From: Cinclus cinclus
Taxonomy: Eukaryota > Chordata > Aves > Passeriformes > Cinclidae
Length of the DNA stretch: 64,000 nt
Assembly (NCBI RefSeq): GCF_963662255.1
Contig: NC_085046.1
Coordinates: 23,207,620 to 23,271,619, forward strand
Direction of reading: 5' to 3'
Positions 37,310 to 50,664 of this stretch are shown in pieces. The notes beneath the pieces are model-generated. The model did no database searches and was not told the DNA's origin. It saw nothing but the letters and a program-made list of their open reading frames with translations. Each line of letters begins with the position of its first letter. Position 1 is the first letter of the stretch. Made by a program: the position numbers and the translations under genes.

Positions 37310-37480
37310 ACATTGTATTTTATGATATTATAGACATTAATTGCTATATAAAATACATAGATATATATTAGATTGTTATATAATATATGTATAGTTAGAT
37401 AATATATGTATATTGTTATATGAAATACATAGTGTTACATTAGAGTATAATATAGTATAATATATTCTAATACGTACATT
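37310..37480. repeat. AT-rich degenerate tandem tract
   Basis: Irregular repetition of TATATAATATATGTATA-, AAATACATAG- and AGTATAATAT-like units, directly abutting the 5' end of the next CR1 fragment. No precise period. Confidence 0.7.
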
Positions 37481-37688
37481 AGATTAGATACTGGATAAAT
37501 GTTCTTCACCCAAAGGTGGTTGAGCACTGGAACAATTCTCCAGAGAAGTGGTCACAGCACTAGCCTGACAGAGTTCAAGAAGCATTTGGACAATGCTATC
37601 AGGCACATGGTGGGGATGGTCCTGTGCAGGGCCAGGAGTTGGACTTGATGATCCCTCTGGGTCCCTTCAAACTCTGTATTCTGTGATT
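37481..37688 (+). repeat. CR1 LINE 3' fragment
   Basis: Sense CR1 with GTTCTTCACCCAAAGGTGGT, GAGCACTGGAACAATTCTCC, GAGTTGGACTTGATGATCCC and a tail of TATTCTGTGATTAT. It belongs to a slightly different CR1 subtype from the copy at 36450. Confidence 0.93.
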
Positions 37689-40155
37689 ATAAGACAAATG
37701 TAATCTCTAAATATATATTTGTATATAGATAAAATTCTAAGATTGTGTTTTCATGTATACAGATGCATTTCTAAATGCTTTAATACTACTTCACAGTGGT
37801 GCAGTGTTGTGGTATACCTGCTGATTGAATCTGTTGAGCACAGCCCTCATCCTGGTATTTAGGATTAGTTTGTAGCACCGGTGTTATCCATGTTCTGAAT
37901 GGAGTGATATAAATCAGCAGCATATTCATTGGTGTGTTTTTGGCTCATGACAGAAAGGGAGGCTGTGTCCAAATGAGTATAGGACAGACTTGGGCCTCTG
38001 GTAGTCTCTGGATAGAAGTGTATAGGCTGTTGCTGAACTTCAGCTTTTAACTAGATTAGAAACTGTTTAGAATGATTTTTTTTCTAAGTAGTATCAATTA
38101 ACTTTTTTAGGTGATAGTGACTGGAATGCAGAAGGTGTTCACTTCTCCTCCTTTCCAGTAATGCTGAATTCAACAGAGCAATATTGGTTTTCCTGCTACA
38201 GGCAACATACAAGGAGTGGGAGTGTGATGCGCTGAGAAATAGCTGGGTCAACATCTAAAACTTGCTGAACTGCATTTCAGATGAGTTTCTGCAATGAGAT
38301 GACTCTTCTTAAATACATATCAAGGAATTGCCACAGGCTGTAAGCTCCTATTTCCATAGAACAGAAAGACAAAATGATGCGAGATGTGTGTGGATGTGAG
38401 CCCTGTGTTTTATTTAGCAATGGCTTCTTTGATATGCAAAGCTGTCAGACTTCTTTTTCTTTCTTTCTTTTCCTTTCCAGATGCTGTCTTTCACTGATCT
38501 ATTTAGGTGGCATAATGAGAGGCCTGCTACTGAAGGTTACACTAATGGTAACCTAACAGGATAAATTGGTTTTCCATGAAAGTATGATCCCAAAGTGCTG
38601 GGGGAAAAAAAAAAAGTGCAGTTAGCACAAAAAGTGACATGAGTTTTAGGTAGGAGGTAAAGCCTCTTGCTGAATAAAACTTTGTAAAAATGAGTAGCCT
38701 GTGAAAAGGTATCTTAGCAGGCTATGTTGACCCATTATTGATTGGAGAGTTCCTACTGCTGAACTTCTGTGTTAACCTGGACTGGTGGATTGAAGTGAAT
38801 ATTGTGGGGTCCACCTTGCCAATCTGCTGCTCTTCCTGACCTCCTATGTATCTATTTGATTCAGTTTACCAGTGACAAGGTTCTCTGCAAGGTTATTACC
38901 AGAAGATTCCCTCTGTCACAATTTTTGACAGGCTTTTCTATTCAGAATAGCAGTTGGAATTGCTGAATTACATAAAATGCAAAATGTTAAGTGTGTTTTA
39001 ATGCTGACTTTTTTTTTTTTCTTTTTGAGGAAGATAATTATATAGCAATAGCTAGGCAGGTTTTGAGATGGAAAAATACCTTGAGGGATTTAATAGAGCT
39101 TCTCTCTTGTACTGAGTGTGTGAGTACCAAGTCCACAGAGCTAAACTGGCCCTTTGCCAAGAACCCTGACCCTATGGGCTTATTTCTATATAGTAAAATT
39201 GTTTTTGTGTATCTCATTGAAAAGAAGAGGAAAATGGAATATCAGCAAATAAACTTTAGCTGGGAATTGCTGCCTCCTTTAGTGATGAGTGAATAAAATG
39301 TCCTTCACTCTATTGGTTTTTTCAAGCTACTGGAGCATGATGTGCTGAAACCTGCATGTTATCATGGCAGAAAGTCTGGTGTCAGATAATGTAATTTATG
39401 TGGGAGCTAAAGTTTCTCCTGTAGAGTTGTTCTAACTAGACTGCTTTTCTAGAAAAATTAACAAGGTAAAGAAAAAGCTTGTCATTTCATAAATCCTTTC
39501 CTGGGTAGTGTTCTGGCAAGAAACACTCAGATAAGTGATCTTTCTGAGACAGGATAAAATGATTTCGTAGCTGTTTTCCTAGACTCTCCAACATGAAATA
39601 CAGAATATATGTTCATAATGGCTTTCTTAATGCGTCTTTAGCAGGTGTAAATCACCACTGACCTATGGCATTGAGATATTTTTTCAGCAACATGACAAGA
39701 TATCTGTAGTCCAGAATTTCAAATGATCCTAAGCATTTCTTCTTTTGTTAGTTTTTCATCTTTTTTCTTTCAGGAAACATCCATGCACAATCTAGTAGGC
39801 AAATATCGGATGTTAAATTCAGTTATTGTATTTGCAGTGGTTCAGTGAACCTTGCTGGCTGTCATGGATAATTTTTAATTTTAGTTTCATATAGCTAAAA
39901 CTCAGTGTGCTGTAAGATGTGAAACTTCCTTACTGTTGGTTGTACATTATGAAGGTACCAGTAGAGATATATAATGATGTAACTATATTATTTCCTTGTT
40001 TCTTGGTCTGTCGATATAATCCATGTCCTTTCTCAGGTTGGGCGTGGGTCCGTGCATTCACCTGCACTGCTGGCAGTGACTGCATCAGGCCTTTCAGACG
40101 GAGACTGGAGGTGCTTGGGACCTCACAGGGTGGGAGAAGGTGGCTGCTAAAGGGC

Positions 40156-40210
40156 TTTTCTCCTGTTCCCCACTGCCTCCTCAGTGTTTTTTCTCCTGTT
40201 CCCCACTGCC
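40156..40210 (+). repeat. Direct duplication in a GC-rich segment
   Basis: A 22-base motif (TTTTCTCCTGTTCCCCACTG plus CC) occurs at 40156-40177 and again at 40189-40210. It sits in a GC-rich island of about 250 bases within intron 2. I do not recognise the source. Confidence 0.9.
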
Positions 40211-41676
40211 CCATCACAGCTCGGAGCGTCCCAGCCTGGCCCCAACACTGCCAGCGGCAGCGCCTGGTGCCTTCCTTTGGCCTCACATGGGGACGTGAGA
40301 TACACTTGAAACCCATTATTCTCTGTATCAGAGTAGCTGCTTTTTATTTCTCCACTACCCCACTTTTTTCTTCTTTTCCTTTTTTTCCCGTCTTTTTTTC
40401 TTGTGAGAAGAGTTTCAGAGGAGTGGCAGCTCCTCTGATGCTCTTCCAAACCTCCCACTTGTGACCCCTTGGCTGCCTCTTACTGCATAGAGAAACAGCA
40501 CCTTGCTGTGTATTGCAAGGGTCACTTTGCCCCGGAACATCTACACATTGATCTTATCTCAGATGACATGCAAAATAAGCAAATTAGTGGTTGTTCAGTC
40601 ATTTAATCTAAAGTTGGATACCACTAGCAGGTGAAATAAACTTTTGAGCTCTTTGTGATGAAAATTCCAGCACCTTGCCCCATTAGAACAACTCAGCACT
40701 GCTGGGAGGCTCAGGGTCATTATGGGACTCCTCAGTCTGCTGGGTTGCTTCACCAGAGCTCAATTTCATTATCAAGCAATTTGATCCATTTTATCTTTAT
40801 TTTTGATTAAAGAATATTCTAACACTTCTCCCTTCTGAGTTTGGGATAAAGGATTTTTCATTCTTTTTGAGAGAACAACATCCAGGAGAAGGCCAGTATT
40901 AGTTGCAGTGTCCAGCACAGCAGAGGAAGAAGAGGTTCAGGCTGAGTCCTTGGTTTGCTTCAACCACTGGAAGCACCTGGGTTGTTGTGGAGACCTTCTG
41001 GAGGAGATCATGACAGCAAGGATAGGGATGCTTATCTCTGGAATATTAGCCTCCAGAAAGCTGACAGCACATCTCTGCTTAAACCACTGTGCTAAAATCT
41101 GAGAGCTGTTAATGTTGTGCAAAGAAGGCAGACCTGTTCTGGTTTTACCTGTAGAAATGAAGTGTTTAATGGCATGACTTTTATTTTAGTGAGTATGAGA
41201 GCAGAGCTGAAAAGTTATGCATTTGTAATGACACTATCTATGTGTCATTTAGAAAGAGGGCTCTTCTGTTTTAAAAAATTAAGGTGTTATTTGCTTTGTC
41301 CAGATTTTTTTCTCCTTGTGGAGAAATTGTCTGCCAGTTTATTTTTAGTTTGTTGTGAGAATTTCTAAAGTTAAGGAGACTGGACTCAACTCATAAAACT
41401 GGACTCAACATGCAGTTGGTGCTGTAAGTGTATTGTTGAAGCAGTGTTTAAGTGGGCTGCAATGTTGAAGTCTACACTATGTTTTTTGGAATGTTTTAAA
41501 TGTATTGCTCTCCCTAATAGGAAGTTAAAGCCACAGTGTACTGATATTTCTGTATTTTGACATTGCTTCTTGTGCTAATGTTTGAAGTAGCTTTTGAAAG
41601 GAGTTTGCTTTGTTAAGACGTTGTTCTTCCTAGGATGTGTTATTAGATTATGGAAATTCTTTTTTATTTTGTGCAG

Positions 41677-41799
41677 GAGGAGCTCAGAGAACTGCATGAA
41701 GAACCAACTGATCCTCAGGCACAACAGGAAATAATTAACAGCATTGAAGAAGTTTATTTTTCCAATGACTCCTTTGATATTGTGAAGTATGAGTTAGAG
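41677..41799 (+). CDS. VPS50: VPS50 coding exon 3
   Basis: Residues 35-75, phase 0 to 0. It contains [10 protein letters not shown] and [10 protein letters not shown], the start of the conserved N-terminal region. The acceptor is TTTATTTTGTGCAG and the donor GTGAGC. The ORF reads through the donor for about 90 bases, which is intron. Confidence 0.96.
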
Positions 41800-42382
41800 G
41801 TGAGCTGTCATCTTAAAAGAAAAAATGGTACCATAATAAAAAATGAAGGCCAAAAGTATGCTTGTTTCAATGAGCTATTTTTTGTTTCATAGGTCTTTCA
41901 TTATAAAATGCTGTATTCCCCTATGTTGTAATTGTGTGGAGCTTCTAGTATAGAGTATTGGTGCATATACAGTCTCTTTTTTTAATGTGGTGAAATTTGC
42001 TAACAGGCATTTTGTGATTTAAACTGTAGTGAAAAAGTCAAGATAGCTGAGGAAACAAATCTGTTCTATATTTTCTGTATTTTTTTTAGCAAACTGACTG
42101 AGACAGTTTCTGTGATTGGGTGGTTGTGTGTATACATATATGACGTAAAATAAAGTAACTTTGAAGTAATTATAATGCTATATGAGGCAGTTATGTTCAT
42201 ATGTTGCATATCAACACTAATTGGTTCCAATATCCATCATCTAAAGAAATGGATTAATTCTGCAGTTAGATTACAGAAGCCGTAAGAATGTTTCTTTAAT
42301 GAAACTGATTACCTAGCTAATACTGTGTATGAGTTAACCATCTTTAATTTCTCAGTGATTTCAATTTATTATTTAAATGCAG
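41800..42382 (+). other. VPS50: VPS50 intron 3
   Basis: A 583-base intron in which I see no other element. Confidence 0.9.
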
Positions 42383-42454
42383 AGGCTTCCTCCAGTACTT
42401 AGTCTTCAAGAACTGGAAGAGTACAGAGACAAACTAAAACAACAGCAAGCTGCT
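42383..42454 (+). CDS. VPS50: VPS50 coding exon 4
   Basis: Residues 76-99, phase 0 to 0: [12 protein letters not shown] then [11 protein letters not shown], the beginning of a predicted coiled coil. The acceptor is AAATGCAG and the donor GTAAGT. Confidence 0.95.
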
Positions 42455-45400
42455 GTAAGTAAAGTTGTTTTCCTCTGTACCCTTACACAATTTGTTGTCT
42501 TGTCTATCAGTCTAGCAAGAAGTGTAACTGCAAGATTTAACTTCTTAACACATTAGATACTAAATATTTCTTTAATATCGTGTTGTGTACCTTTATAGTG
42601 GCAAATTATTACTAAATAATAATCATGTGAAATTATGGAAGTAAATCTTAGTGGTAAGTATGGTAACGAAGAGCAAATGTGCTAACTATCTTTTTAGAAA
42701 CATGACTTTTTGAATGTTTATCTTGTAATGTTCAACACAGTGCTGAATAGTACACTAGTATCTCTGAGGGATTTCTGGCAACATAAGACGTAAAATGTTT
42801 TAAGAACTCTCTTCTTGAAGATGCTATTTTCTCTTACTTTTCATTTGCCAATATGCTAGTTGTTCACAAATGTTTTCAGTGAACCTTGATACAGAGTTAT
42901 TATGTAATAAACCAAATGAAATGTAATGAGTAGTAACTTCGAGGAATGAGGAGAAATTGGAGCTGCAGCATTTATTTGAAAGGTGCTTGTTACATTGTAG
43001 ACTTCAAAATTTTCTATTCATGTAGTAATTGTTGTTCCATTATTCTTTTGAGATGAGTAACATGGTACAAGAAACAAATCTATTAACTGTGACATTTGGA
43101 GAGTATCTGCAAGTAAAATAGAAGTAATAATCCTAATTCATGTCTTTAAATACATGAAATATATTGGAGAATTTTGCATTGTTAACAATGCATAAAGCAA
43201 GTGCCTTTTCCCTTAGACTGCTTTCTCCATAATATACCTATGAAGTTTTGAGAAAGATTGGTGAGAAATTGAGGAAATGAATATTCCATGTTTCTCACCA
43301 GTATTTATAAGGAAAGAAGGTGGAAGTGAGTGAGAGGTAGTAATTTTTTGTGTGTCTGTTTGTGTGCTGGTGTTCTTTTTTTAAATTTTAAGAGGGCATC
43401 TGGTGGTGACCTTGTTTTGCAAGGAAGCCCTCTCAAGACTGAGACAACTTCACTAAGATATACTGCATAATCCTAATATGTCTTATCGATGTCTTGGCCA
43501 CTTCTTGTTTCAGGATGGGATCTGGCTGCAGCTGGGGGAGTAGTTTCAGGGCATGGCTGCTGCTGAAACAATTGAATTAGAAAGTGCATGCAGCTAATGA
43601 CTAACTGGGGAGAGAACTGAGCACAAGGCTTCCAGTAAATATGGCCAGATGTGCCTTTCTTTTAGAATACAAACAGTTATTATGTAATAAATAGGTAAAA
43701 CAGGTAAGAATATCAAACATTAAACAGGTAAAAAATATCGAAGCCAAAACTTTTGACAAGAAACATGTGCCCAGTTCTTCCCTCACCATTGCCACAGTCA
43801 GGATTGGTCCTTGCTTGTTTCTTTCTTAGTCTTGTCAAAATGTGTTTCTGGTATAAGAAAGAATTGTTTCCTCCTTGGGCATTTGCCCAGGTGTTAAAAT
43901 TTCTTGTATGTTGTATTTCATGTCCTTATGTCTTATTTTTAGGTTGAGTGTGAGAGACTGTTGCATGTTTTCTTCTTGTGTCTCAGTTATTATCCATTTG
44001 TCTTGTGGTGGGTTATTTAGAGAACTGTCTGCCTTGAAGGACATTAGTGTCTTTCATGGAAGACAAAGCTTCAGAATGTTGTAAATTGTTAGTTCAGTCC
44101 TAAAAATACTTTAATGGTGAATAGATTATTAGATAGAGGATTCAAGAAGCCTGCTGACATATCACACAGTACTTTTGCTTTTGGAAAGAACTAAATACTG
44201 CCTTTTTCACTTCAATGTCTGTACCTACAGCTGGCAGAGGAATTTACTATAGTAGTTTGGAGATAACAGCAATTTCTAAATTTCTCTAATGCAAAGCACT
44301 TATATAAGTACGAATTACAGGTACTAGAGCTCTGATCTTCCACTTCTCACTGACTTACTATCTGTTTTTGCACAGCTGATCTTGGTCATCCTGTTGTTTT
44401 CAGGGTCACTATAGACTTATTTTCTGTAGTTTGCTCATTAATTTTCCATTCCACTGGAAGGATCCCAACTTGCTCAAACATTTTTTAATGTATGTGTCAT
44501 AACAACTTTAATTTATAATCATCTTGGTCCAGACAGTTTGGATTAGAAAGGCTTTTTAGTTGTTTGTCTGCTAGACATAATTTTAATGAATAATCTAATA
44601 TCCTTAGTGATGTTGTTTTTTTCTTCAGGAGATGAAATATTTTTTACTGATGTGATTAGGAAAGAGAAAATTGTTTGTCCCTTCAGCAAACTTGTTGGCA
44701 GACATTGGTAACCACAGTCACATTCAGTGCTAGCAGTTGCAATTCAGGATCCTAAGACTTAACACATCACAGTTGTATGGAAGATGCCAAAAGGGGTGTG
44801 ACAGTTTGTAAATAAATAAAGTAACTGGGGATAATATTGCTCATCTGAAAAAATACCTGAGAGAGTAGCTTGGAACATCAGAAAGAAAAGTAGTATCACT
44901 AAGTTCTGGGAAAAAAAAAATCACCTGTGGCAGGTGCTTGTCAGTGTTGAGATTGTAGTTAGTCAAGGGTAACTAAGGACTTACAAAATAAAAAGAGTGT
45001 AAAAACTGAAATGTATCTTTTATTCATGTGTACTGTTTGAACATTGCTTAACAGTGAAGAGTAAAACTATTAGATTTGTACTAGAGCATTGAGTAGCAGG
45101 TATACCCATGTCCTAAAGTTTTTTACAGGTACAGGACTAGAATGAAGAATGCATTGAAAGAAGAAGGTGAAAATTTCACAGTGCATAGACCGTGGAGTGA
45201 AGAAACTTTCTTAAGAGTCCCAGGATCATGTAGGCTTGTGTAGCATTTGGCTTGATAACATGCTATCCTGACCCCACCTCCTTCTGGAGTGGTTCTTTTG
45301 CTGTCCTGCAGAGGAAAGCTTTATTAATTATGGAACAGCTAAAAGGTTAAGAACAACTGAAAAAAAAAAATGTTTTAAAATTGCTTTGTGGTTCTGGCCT

Positions 45401-47073
45401 GCTTTTGGTATGGAAGGAGGAAAGCATAGCTGGGTATATATATCTGCCCCTTGTCCACATTGCCCCCTGATGGCATTGGAATACTTCAGAGACCATTTAT
45501 GTGCTAGTGCTGTTCCAGAGGATGGGAATTGAGCTGGTTGGGGCAATATAAGTTTGTTACAGGAATGCAAACTGAAGAGCTCAACTTAGTGCTATGTTTG
45601 CCTAAGCAGTCAAGTTTACAAAAACCTCTTTTTTATGTCTTTGCCAGTAATGCATTGTGGGCTGGCTGTCATAGCCAGTTTTATTTTATTTCCAATTCCG
45701 GGAGTATTGTTCCCCCAAAAGAATCTAGAACAATACCAATAGTTTCTTTGTCATGTTTGAAAACAGTTCTTAAATATTTTTAGTCCCTGATGAAAAACAA
45801 TACACTATTCTCAAAATGGCATTTATAAGAATGTTACTGCTGGATTTCTTTTTAAGCTTCTGTGTTTGTGGACAAGAGATTGATTAAGGTAGCAGTGCTT
45901 AGTTTTAAAATTCAATACAGGCAGCAGCTCTCAGGAGCATTCTACTTTGAATTATACCCAGATCCGTGGGGAAAATTTAAAAAAAAAAGAATATATTCAA
46001 TGTTCTAAAGGAAGGGTAGAATGTGCAGAAGGTGCATATTCATTATGACATAGTTTTAATTTAATGCAGTATCAGTCTCAGAAGTAGGTGTCCTTATGTT
46101 AAATGTGTTGTGGTTTAACTCTAGATGGCAATGAAGTGTCACGCAGCCTCTCAGTCACTTCTCCACCAGTGGGGTAGGGGGGAGAATGGGAGGAGTAAAA
46201 GTGAAAAAGCTCATGGGTTGAAATGAAAATAGATAATTTTTAGCTATTTATTCTGCATTAAGTAAAGCAAAAGAGGATGAAGCATAACAAGGAATTAATT
46301 CACTGCTTTTCATGGGCAGGCAGCTGTTTAGACTTCTCCAGGAGAGAAGGGCTCTATCATGTATAGCAGTTATTTGTGAAGACAGATGCCATCACTGTGA
46401 GCATCCTTCCCTTCCTTCTTCTCCTCACAGCTGTGTATGCTGATCATGACACCATATGTTTAGGATATCCCATAGGTCAGTTGGGATCAGGTGTCTCAGC
46501 TATGTACCCTCTCAAAGGTTTGTGCACCCCCAGCCCATGTGCTGGTGAGGTGCCTTGAGGAGTAGAAAAGACCTTGATTCTTTGCAGGCACTGCTCAGCT
46601 GAAACACCTCTGTGTTATCAAAACTGGTTTCAGCCCAAATCCAAAACAGCCCATAGCAGGTACTTTGAAGAAAATTGAATACCCCAGCCCAAGCCAGCAC
46701 ACCATGTTATATGATTGACTTAAATTTGTACTTTAGCAATAGCATGAGCAAAATGTAAACACTTGCAGTGTCCCAAATTATTTCTATTTGCTTTTCTAGC
46801 ATGTTTCTTAACAAGCAGAGAGTTAAATAAGTAGTCTAAAAATGCCCACTAATCACTAGATAGGATTGTGAACGTTTCTCTTATCTTGGTTCTAAGGAAA
46901 GCTGATCATAATTTTTACAATTTTTTTAATATTTTGTTTTGGAATATTTATTAATACATTTGAAAAATACAAAACTTAATGGTAAATAAACACAAACTTG
47001 TAGAGCTTTAGTATGGGCATGGCCCACTTAATTGAGATTGCTATGTATCACATGGAGTGTTCTTCTTTTTAAG
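42455..47073 (+). other. VPS50: VPS50 intron 4
   Basis: A 4.6 kb intron. It carries the longer LTR copy near its 3' end; otherwise I see only AT-rich sequence without recognisable elements. Confidence 0.85.
46109..46701 (-). mobile_element. Solo LTR of an old avian endogenous retrovirus (longer copy)
   Basis: About 593 bases bounded by TGTGGTTTAA and CCAGCACA, which are inverted TG...CA-type ends. It is homologous along its length to the copy at 58069-58475. The order of a degenerate TATA-like region (about 46430) and an AATAAA (46247-46252) on the minus strand argues for minus orientation, antisense to VPS50. No convincing target-site duplication and no internal retroviral sequence is seen, so it is a solo LTR. 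The family is recalled from neoavian genomes, not searched. Confidence 0.85.
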
Positions 47074-47127
47074 GTATCTAAGAAAGTTGCAGATTTAATC
47101 CTTGAAAAACAGCCTGCATATGTTGAG
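47074..47127 (+). CDS. VPS50: VPS50 coding exon 5
   Basis: Residues 100-117, phase 0 to 0: V-S-K-K-V-A-D-L-I-L-E-K-Q-P-A-Y-V-E. The acceptor is TTCTTCTTTTTAAG (AAG rather than CAG) and the donor GTAAGA. Confidence 0.95.
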
Positions 47128-47190
47128 GTAAGACAACTAACACTTTTCAAGAATAAACTGCTCAATTTTGTGCTGTTATAATGCTGCTGT

Positions 47191-47243
47191 ATTGTGTCAT
47201 TATAGTTAATTGTGTCATTATAATTAATTGTGTCATTATAGTA
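47191..47243 (+). repeat. Minisatellite, nearly 3 copies of an 18-base unit
   Basis: Consecutive units of ATTGTGTCATTATAGTTA, with one substitution in the second unit and a truncated third. It lies 64 bases after the exon 5 donor. Confidence 0.93.
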
Positions 47244-47556
47244 ATTTGTAGTAGGGGTGCTAGCCTGGTTGGAACCATCTATTTTTGTATGCTAAACCTC
47301 TGTCTCTATAGTGAAAACCAACCGTGTATTGAGTTGAAAGTCCTTAAGATGATAAAGGTTTTGGCATATGGTCATTTTATGAGGCTTTCTGAAGAATTCA
47401 GAATTCATGAATTCACACAGTCCATTCCTGTAATGGACTCGGAACAGGAGCTGCTTTACTGCCCCTATTTAGGAGTAGTGACACATCTTATTTCATAAGA
47501 GAAAGCAGTAGTGATCTTTCTTAAGATCACTTAACTGCCTCTAATCTGACAGTTGT

Positions 47557-47695
47557 GAGAATCACAGAGTCACAGAATATGTTGTGTTGGAAGGGACCCA
47601 CTAGGATCATCAAGTCCAACTCATGTCCGTGCACAGAACTGTCCCCAAAGGTCACACCATGTGCCTAGGAGTATTGTCCAAACAATTCTGCCAAG
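47557..47695 (-). repeat. CR1 LINE 3' fragment, antisense
   Basis: It begins AGAATCACAGAGTCACAGAA, then TTGGAAGGGACCCACTAGGA and CATCAAGTCCAACT, the antisense CR1 tail and adjoining blocks. It is well preserved. Confidence 0.93.
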
Positions 47696-50173
47696 TGAAA
47701 ATGGTGATTGTTATTAAGTTATTCTGAGAATGATCCTGTGTTGAATAATTCTGTTTGTGTACAGCACTTTACATCACCATTGTTGTTCTGGTGATTATGG
47801 CAAATCTTATTTTGGGCAAGAAGCTGGAGGGAGTGTGGAAGAACAATGATGGCTTCCTGGCTGTAAATCTGGGATAGATGTCATGGAGCTGCCATTATTT
47901 TCCTCTTATCCATAGGACACAACGTCCCTTTTTGTTTGCTTGTTCTTATGGCCAGTGCATCCAGACTTAGTGAGTTTGCCATCTGTGTTCTGGCATTGTT
48001 GCCTGGTGAAATGAGTGCTGCTGTTTAAAGAACAGTGGAGGAGGGAGAAGTGACCACTGCTTGCGTCATCTCCTGCAATAGCAGGTGGAAGAAAAAGGCT
48101 GTAACAGTGAAGTTGTTTCAGTTTTAGTTAAAGGGATGAGGTGGGAGGCTGTTGCAGAAGGAGGCTGTGGTTGAGTCCTTGCAAGATAGTGTAGATGGGG
48201 GAGAAAGGGTAATTGTATGGTTTAAAAATCTTCTGGTATTATTTCACTGCTGTGTGGGTTTGAAACAGATAGTTTTGAGTGAGTGCTGCTTTTTCTGAAT
48301 CCAGGAGCTTCACTTTGAAAACCTCTCACTGCATAGTGGAACTGCAGCAAATGTTCTTGCATTTTGCTGAGTAATGTTCTTTTTGCAGACATCTTAGGGA
48401 CGTGCACCTGTTTTATACCTAGAATTGCTTTCAGATGTTCCAAAGGGACAGTTACAAATCCATTGTGCCAGTAAAAATCTTTAAAAAACTTCTCTTAAAT
48501 GCATTTGTGCCTGATTAAGTCAATAATCCTTCAGTGTTACTTATGGGCACAGGCCTTGTCAGTGGATTTATTGGAGATTTCTAGTGGGCGTTATAGATCT
48601 CACTTTCCTGCTGATTCATGAAATGAGCCTCCTGCTATGCTGTGTGAACTTGTAATGGCAGCTCCAGTTCAGTGCTGAACTACAGTAACAGATCATTACA
48701 AGAGCCAAAAAAGCAATTGAACACATCTCCTGGACACATTTTCACTGTGCAAAGTGTAGTTTAGGGATATCATGGTTTGAAGCCCGTGCCTAGTATGAAA
48801 TACTGGTCTAACAGGCACTCCTGTGGCCACAAGAGGCATGGCACAGACACATGTAAGGGATTTACAGTTTTCTGTTCTTGGAAGAAAGACATGCTTTAGG
48901 AACAGCCAGTGGGTGAAAAACTGTTTTTGAGGAGAGGAAAATTTTGTATTCAGCCCCTAAATGCTGGTCAGAAGACTCCCTCTTAGTGAATATTTAGACT
49001 GCACTCTCCTCATTCCTCTCCATCCAGTTGTGTTCAGAGGAGAGATTTGAAAGTCTTTGCAAGAGGTAAGACTGGAGTGGAGTTGCTCCTTATTGTATGT
49101 GTTTTCTCATGAACAAGGGAACAATGGCTTTTTGAATTGCTCTGGTATTTGCAAAGTGTGTTTTTAGAGAGAAGTAGGTATTGAGGAAAGTAATCTTTGA
49201 ATTTGGTTTCTTAAGATATTTTGCATATCAGCAACTAGGCTATAATTTATACAAGAGCAACACTGGACTGGTAACATAAAGGAGCAGGTTTTGGGGGAAA
49301 ATGCAGCTTAGTGATTTGGAGACTGACCAAGAGCTGATCTAAAACAGAACTGAACTTTCAACTCAGTTTTGCTTGTTGTATTATTAGAATTAGATTAGTT
49401 TTCAAATTGAAAATCTCTCTTTTCATGAAAAGTACTTGATAACATTTTGAAATGATGAGCTGAATAAAAAAAATAAAATTAAAAAGAAAAAATCTTTTTT
49501 TCTGGAGCCTGGGTAAAGAATTAGTTTTTCTGCAGAGCTGTTCTAACAAAAGAAATCCTAATAGTTATATTAAAACATTTATTTTTTTCAAGGAGTTGAG
49601 ATTATGCTAGGCACTTCACTAAGTCAAAATCAAGCTAAATTCAGGTCACCTCTGCTGAAGAGTTTTCAGCTGAAAGTCAACAGGATACAATTAACATTCA
49701 TTATGATGTGACATCTATTAAATTGATAGAACACAAGTGCTTCTAAACAAGAAAATGCTGTGTGAAACATAATTTTTTTTAAATTTTGTTTTTTGTTTTG
49801 TTCTTCAGCTCTCTGGCATATTAATAAAAATTAAGCCCTGTGCTTCTATCCCTGAAGTTTTGATCATTCTGTTGTAATGCACATGATATAATAGTATAGA
49901 AATTCTTAGGCAAGATGTAGAGGGTCCCACTGCAATGAAAACAGATTTCAACAATTTTATCTTTAAAATATAATTGTATTTAAAATAGTTTATATTAATG
50001 TTACATTGCAGTGCTTAGTGTATATAAAATGATAAAACAAATAATATATAAAGTAACTCTACAAAGTTGTTATAACATCTCAAGAGAAATCTACCAATTA
50101 GTAGTCTTCACTGGTGTTTAACTTGTGTATATGATTAATCTGTATATTTGTTTAACCTGTTGTCTCCCTGTAG

Positions 50174-50244
50174 GAACTTGAACGTGTTACATCATTGCAG
50201 ACTGGCCTTCAGTTAGCAGCAGTTATTTGCACGAATGGAAGAAG
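50174..50244 (+). CDS. VPS50: VPS50 coding exon 6
   Basis: Residues 118-140 plus two bases of Arg141: [23 protein letters not shown]. The acceptor is TCTCCCTGTAG and the donor GTATCT. Confidence 0.95.
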
Positions 50245-50664
50245 GTATCTTGCTTTAAGAACTGCAGAGATTGAAAGTGGGGAAGTATTTAACAGGAAAG
50301 CTATAAACCCAGGAAGTTTGCTTGCTGATGATATTTCCCGTTTATATGCTGAATGCTATTAGCAGTAGTAGTTAGAGATTCTGAAACAGTTGCAAACTCT
50401 TGCAGCCCTCACTTCTGCAATTGGGAGTTCTCTTTGAAAGAGAAAGCTTTGGAGATATACCACTGATGCACAGACAAGTGCAGAAGGGAGGATGTACCTG
50501 CTTAGTAGTCTGTTGGTAAAATTTTGTTTTCTGAGTTTCCCTAACAATGCTGACAATCTTATTTTCTGCCATGTATTTTGTTGGATCAGTTAATTGTTAG
50601 AATTGATTAGAAGTAAGTTTTATTTTATGAATTGTTGAAGATTATTTGAATTTTTGCCTTGCAG
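50245..50664 (+). other. VPS50: VPS50 intron 6
   Basis: A 420-base intron; no repeat or second gene seen. Confidence 0.9.

Larger units (their letters stand above)
34557..41676 (+). other. VPS50: VPS50 intron 2
   Basis: A 7.1 kb intron, the longest complete one in the window. It holds two CR1 fragments, an AT-rich repeat tract and a GC-richer segment at about 40030-40300 with a 33-base-period duplication (listed separately). The rest is AT-rich with no recognisable gene. Confidence 0.85.
47128..50173 (+). other. VPS50: VPS50 intron 5
   Basis: A 3.0 kb intron with an 18-base minisatellite and a CR1 fragment near its start; nothing else recognised. Confidence 0.85.

Noticed and set aside
39919..40464. 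181-codon plus-strand ORF in VPS50 intron 2
   Set aside because: It is open largely because of the GC-rich duplicated segment; no domain or splice pattern. Kept only as a sequence-composition finding.
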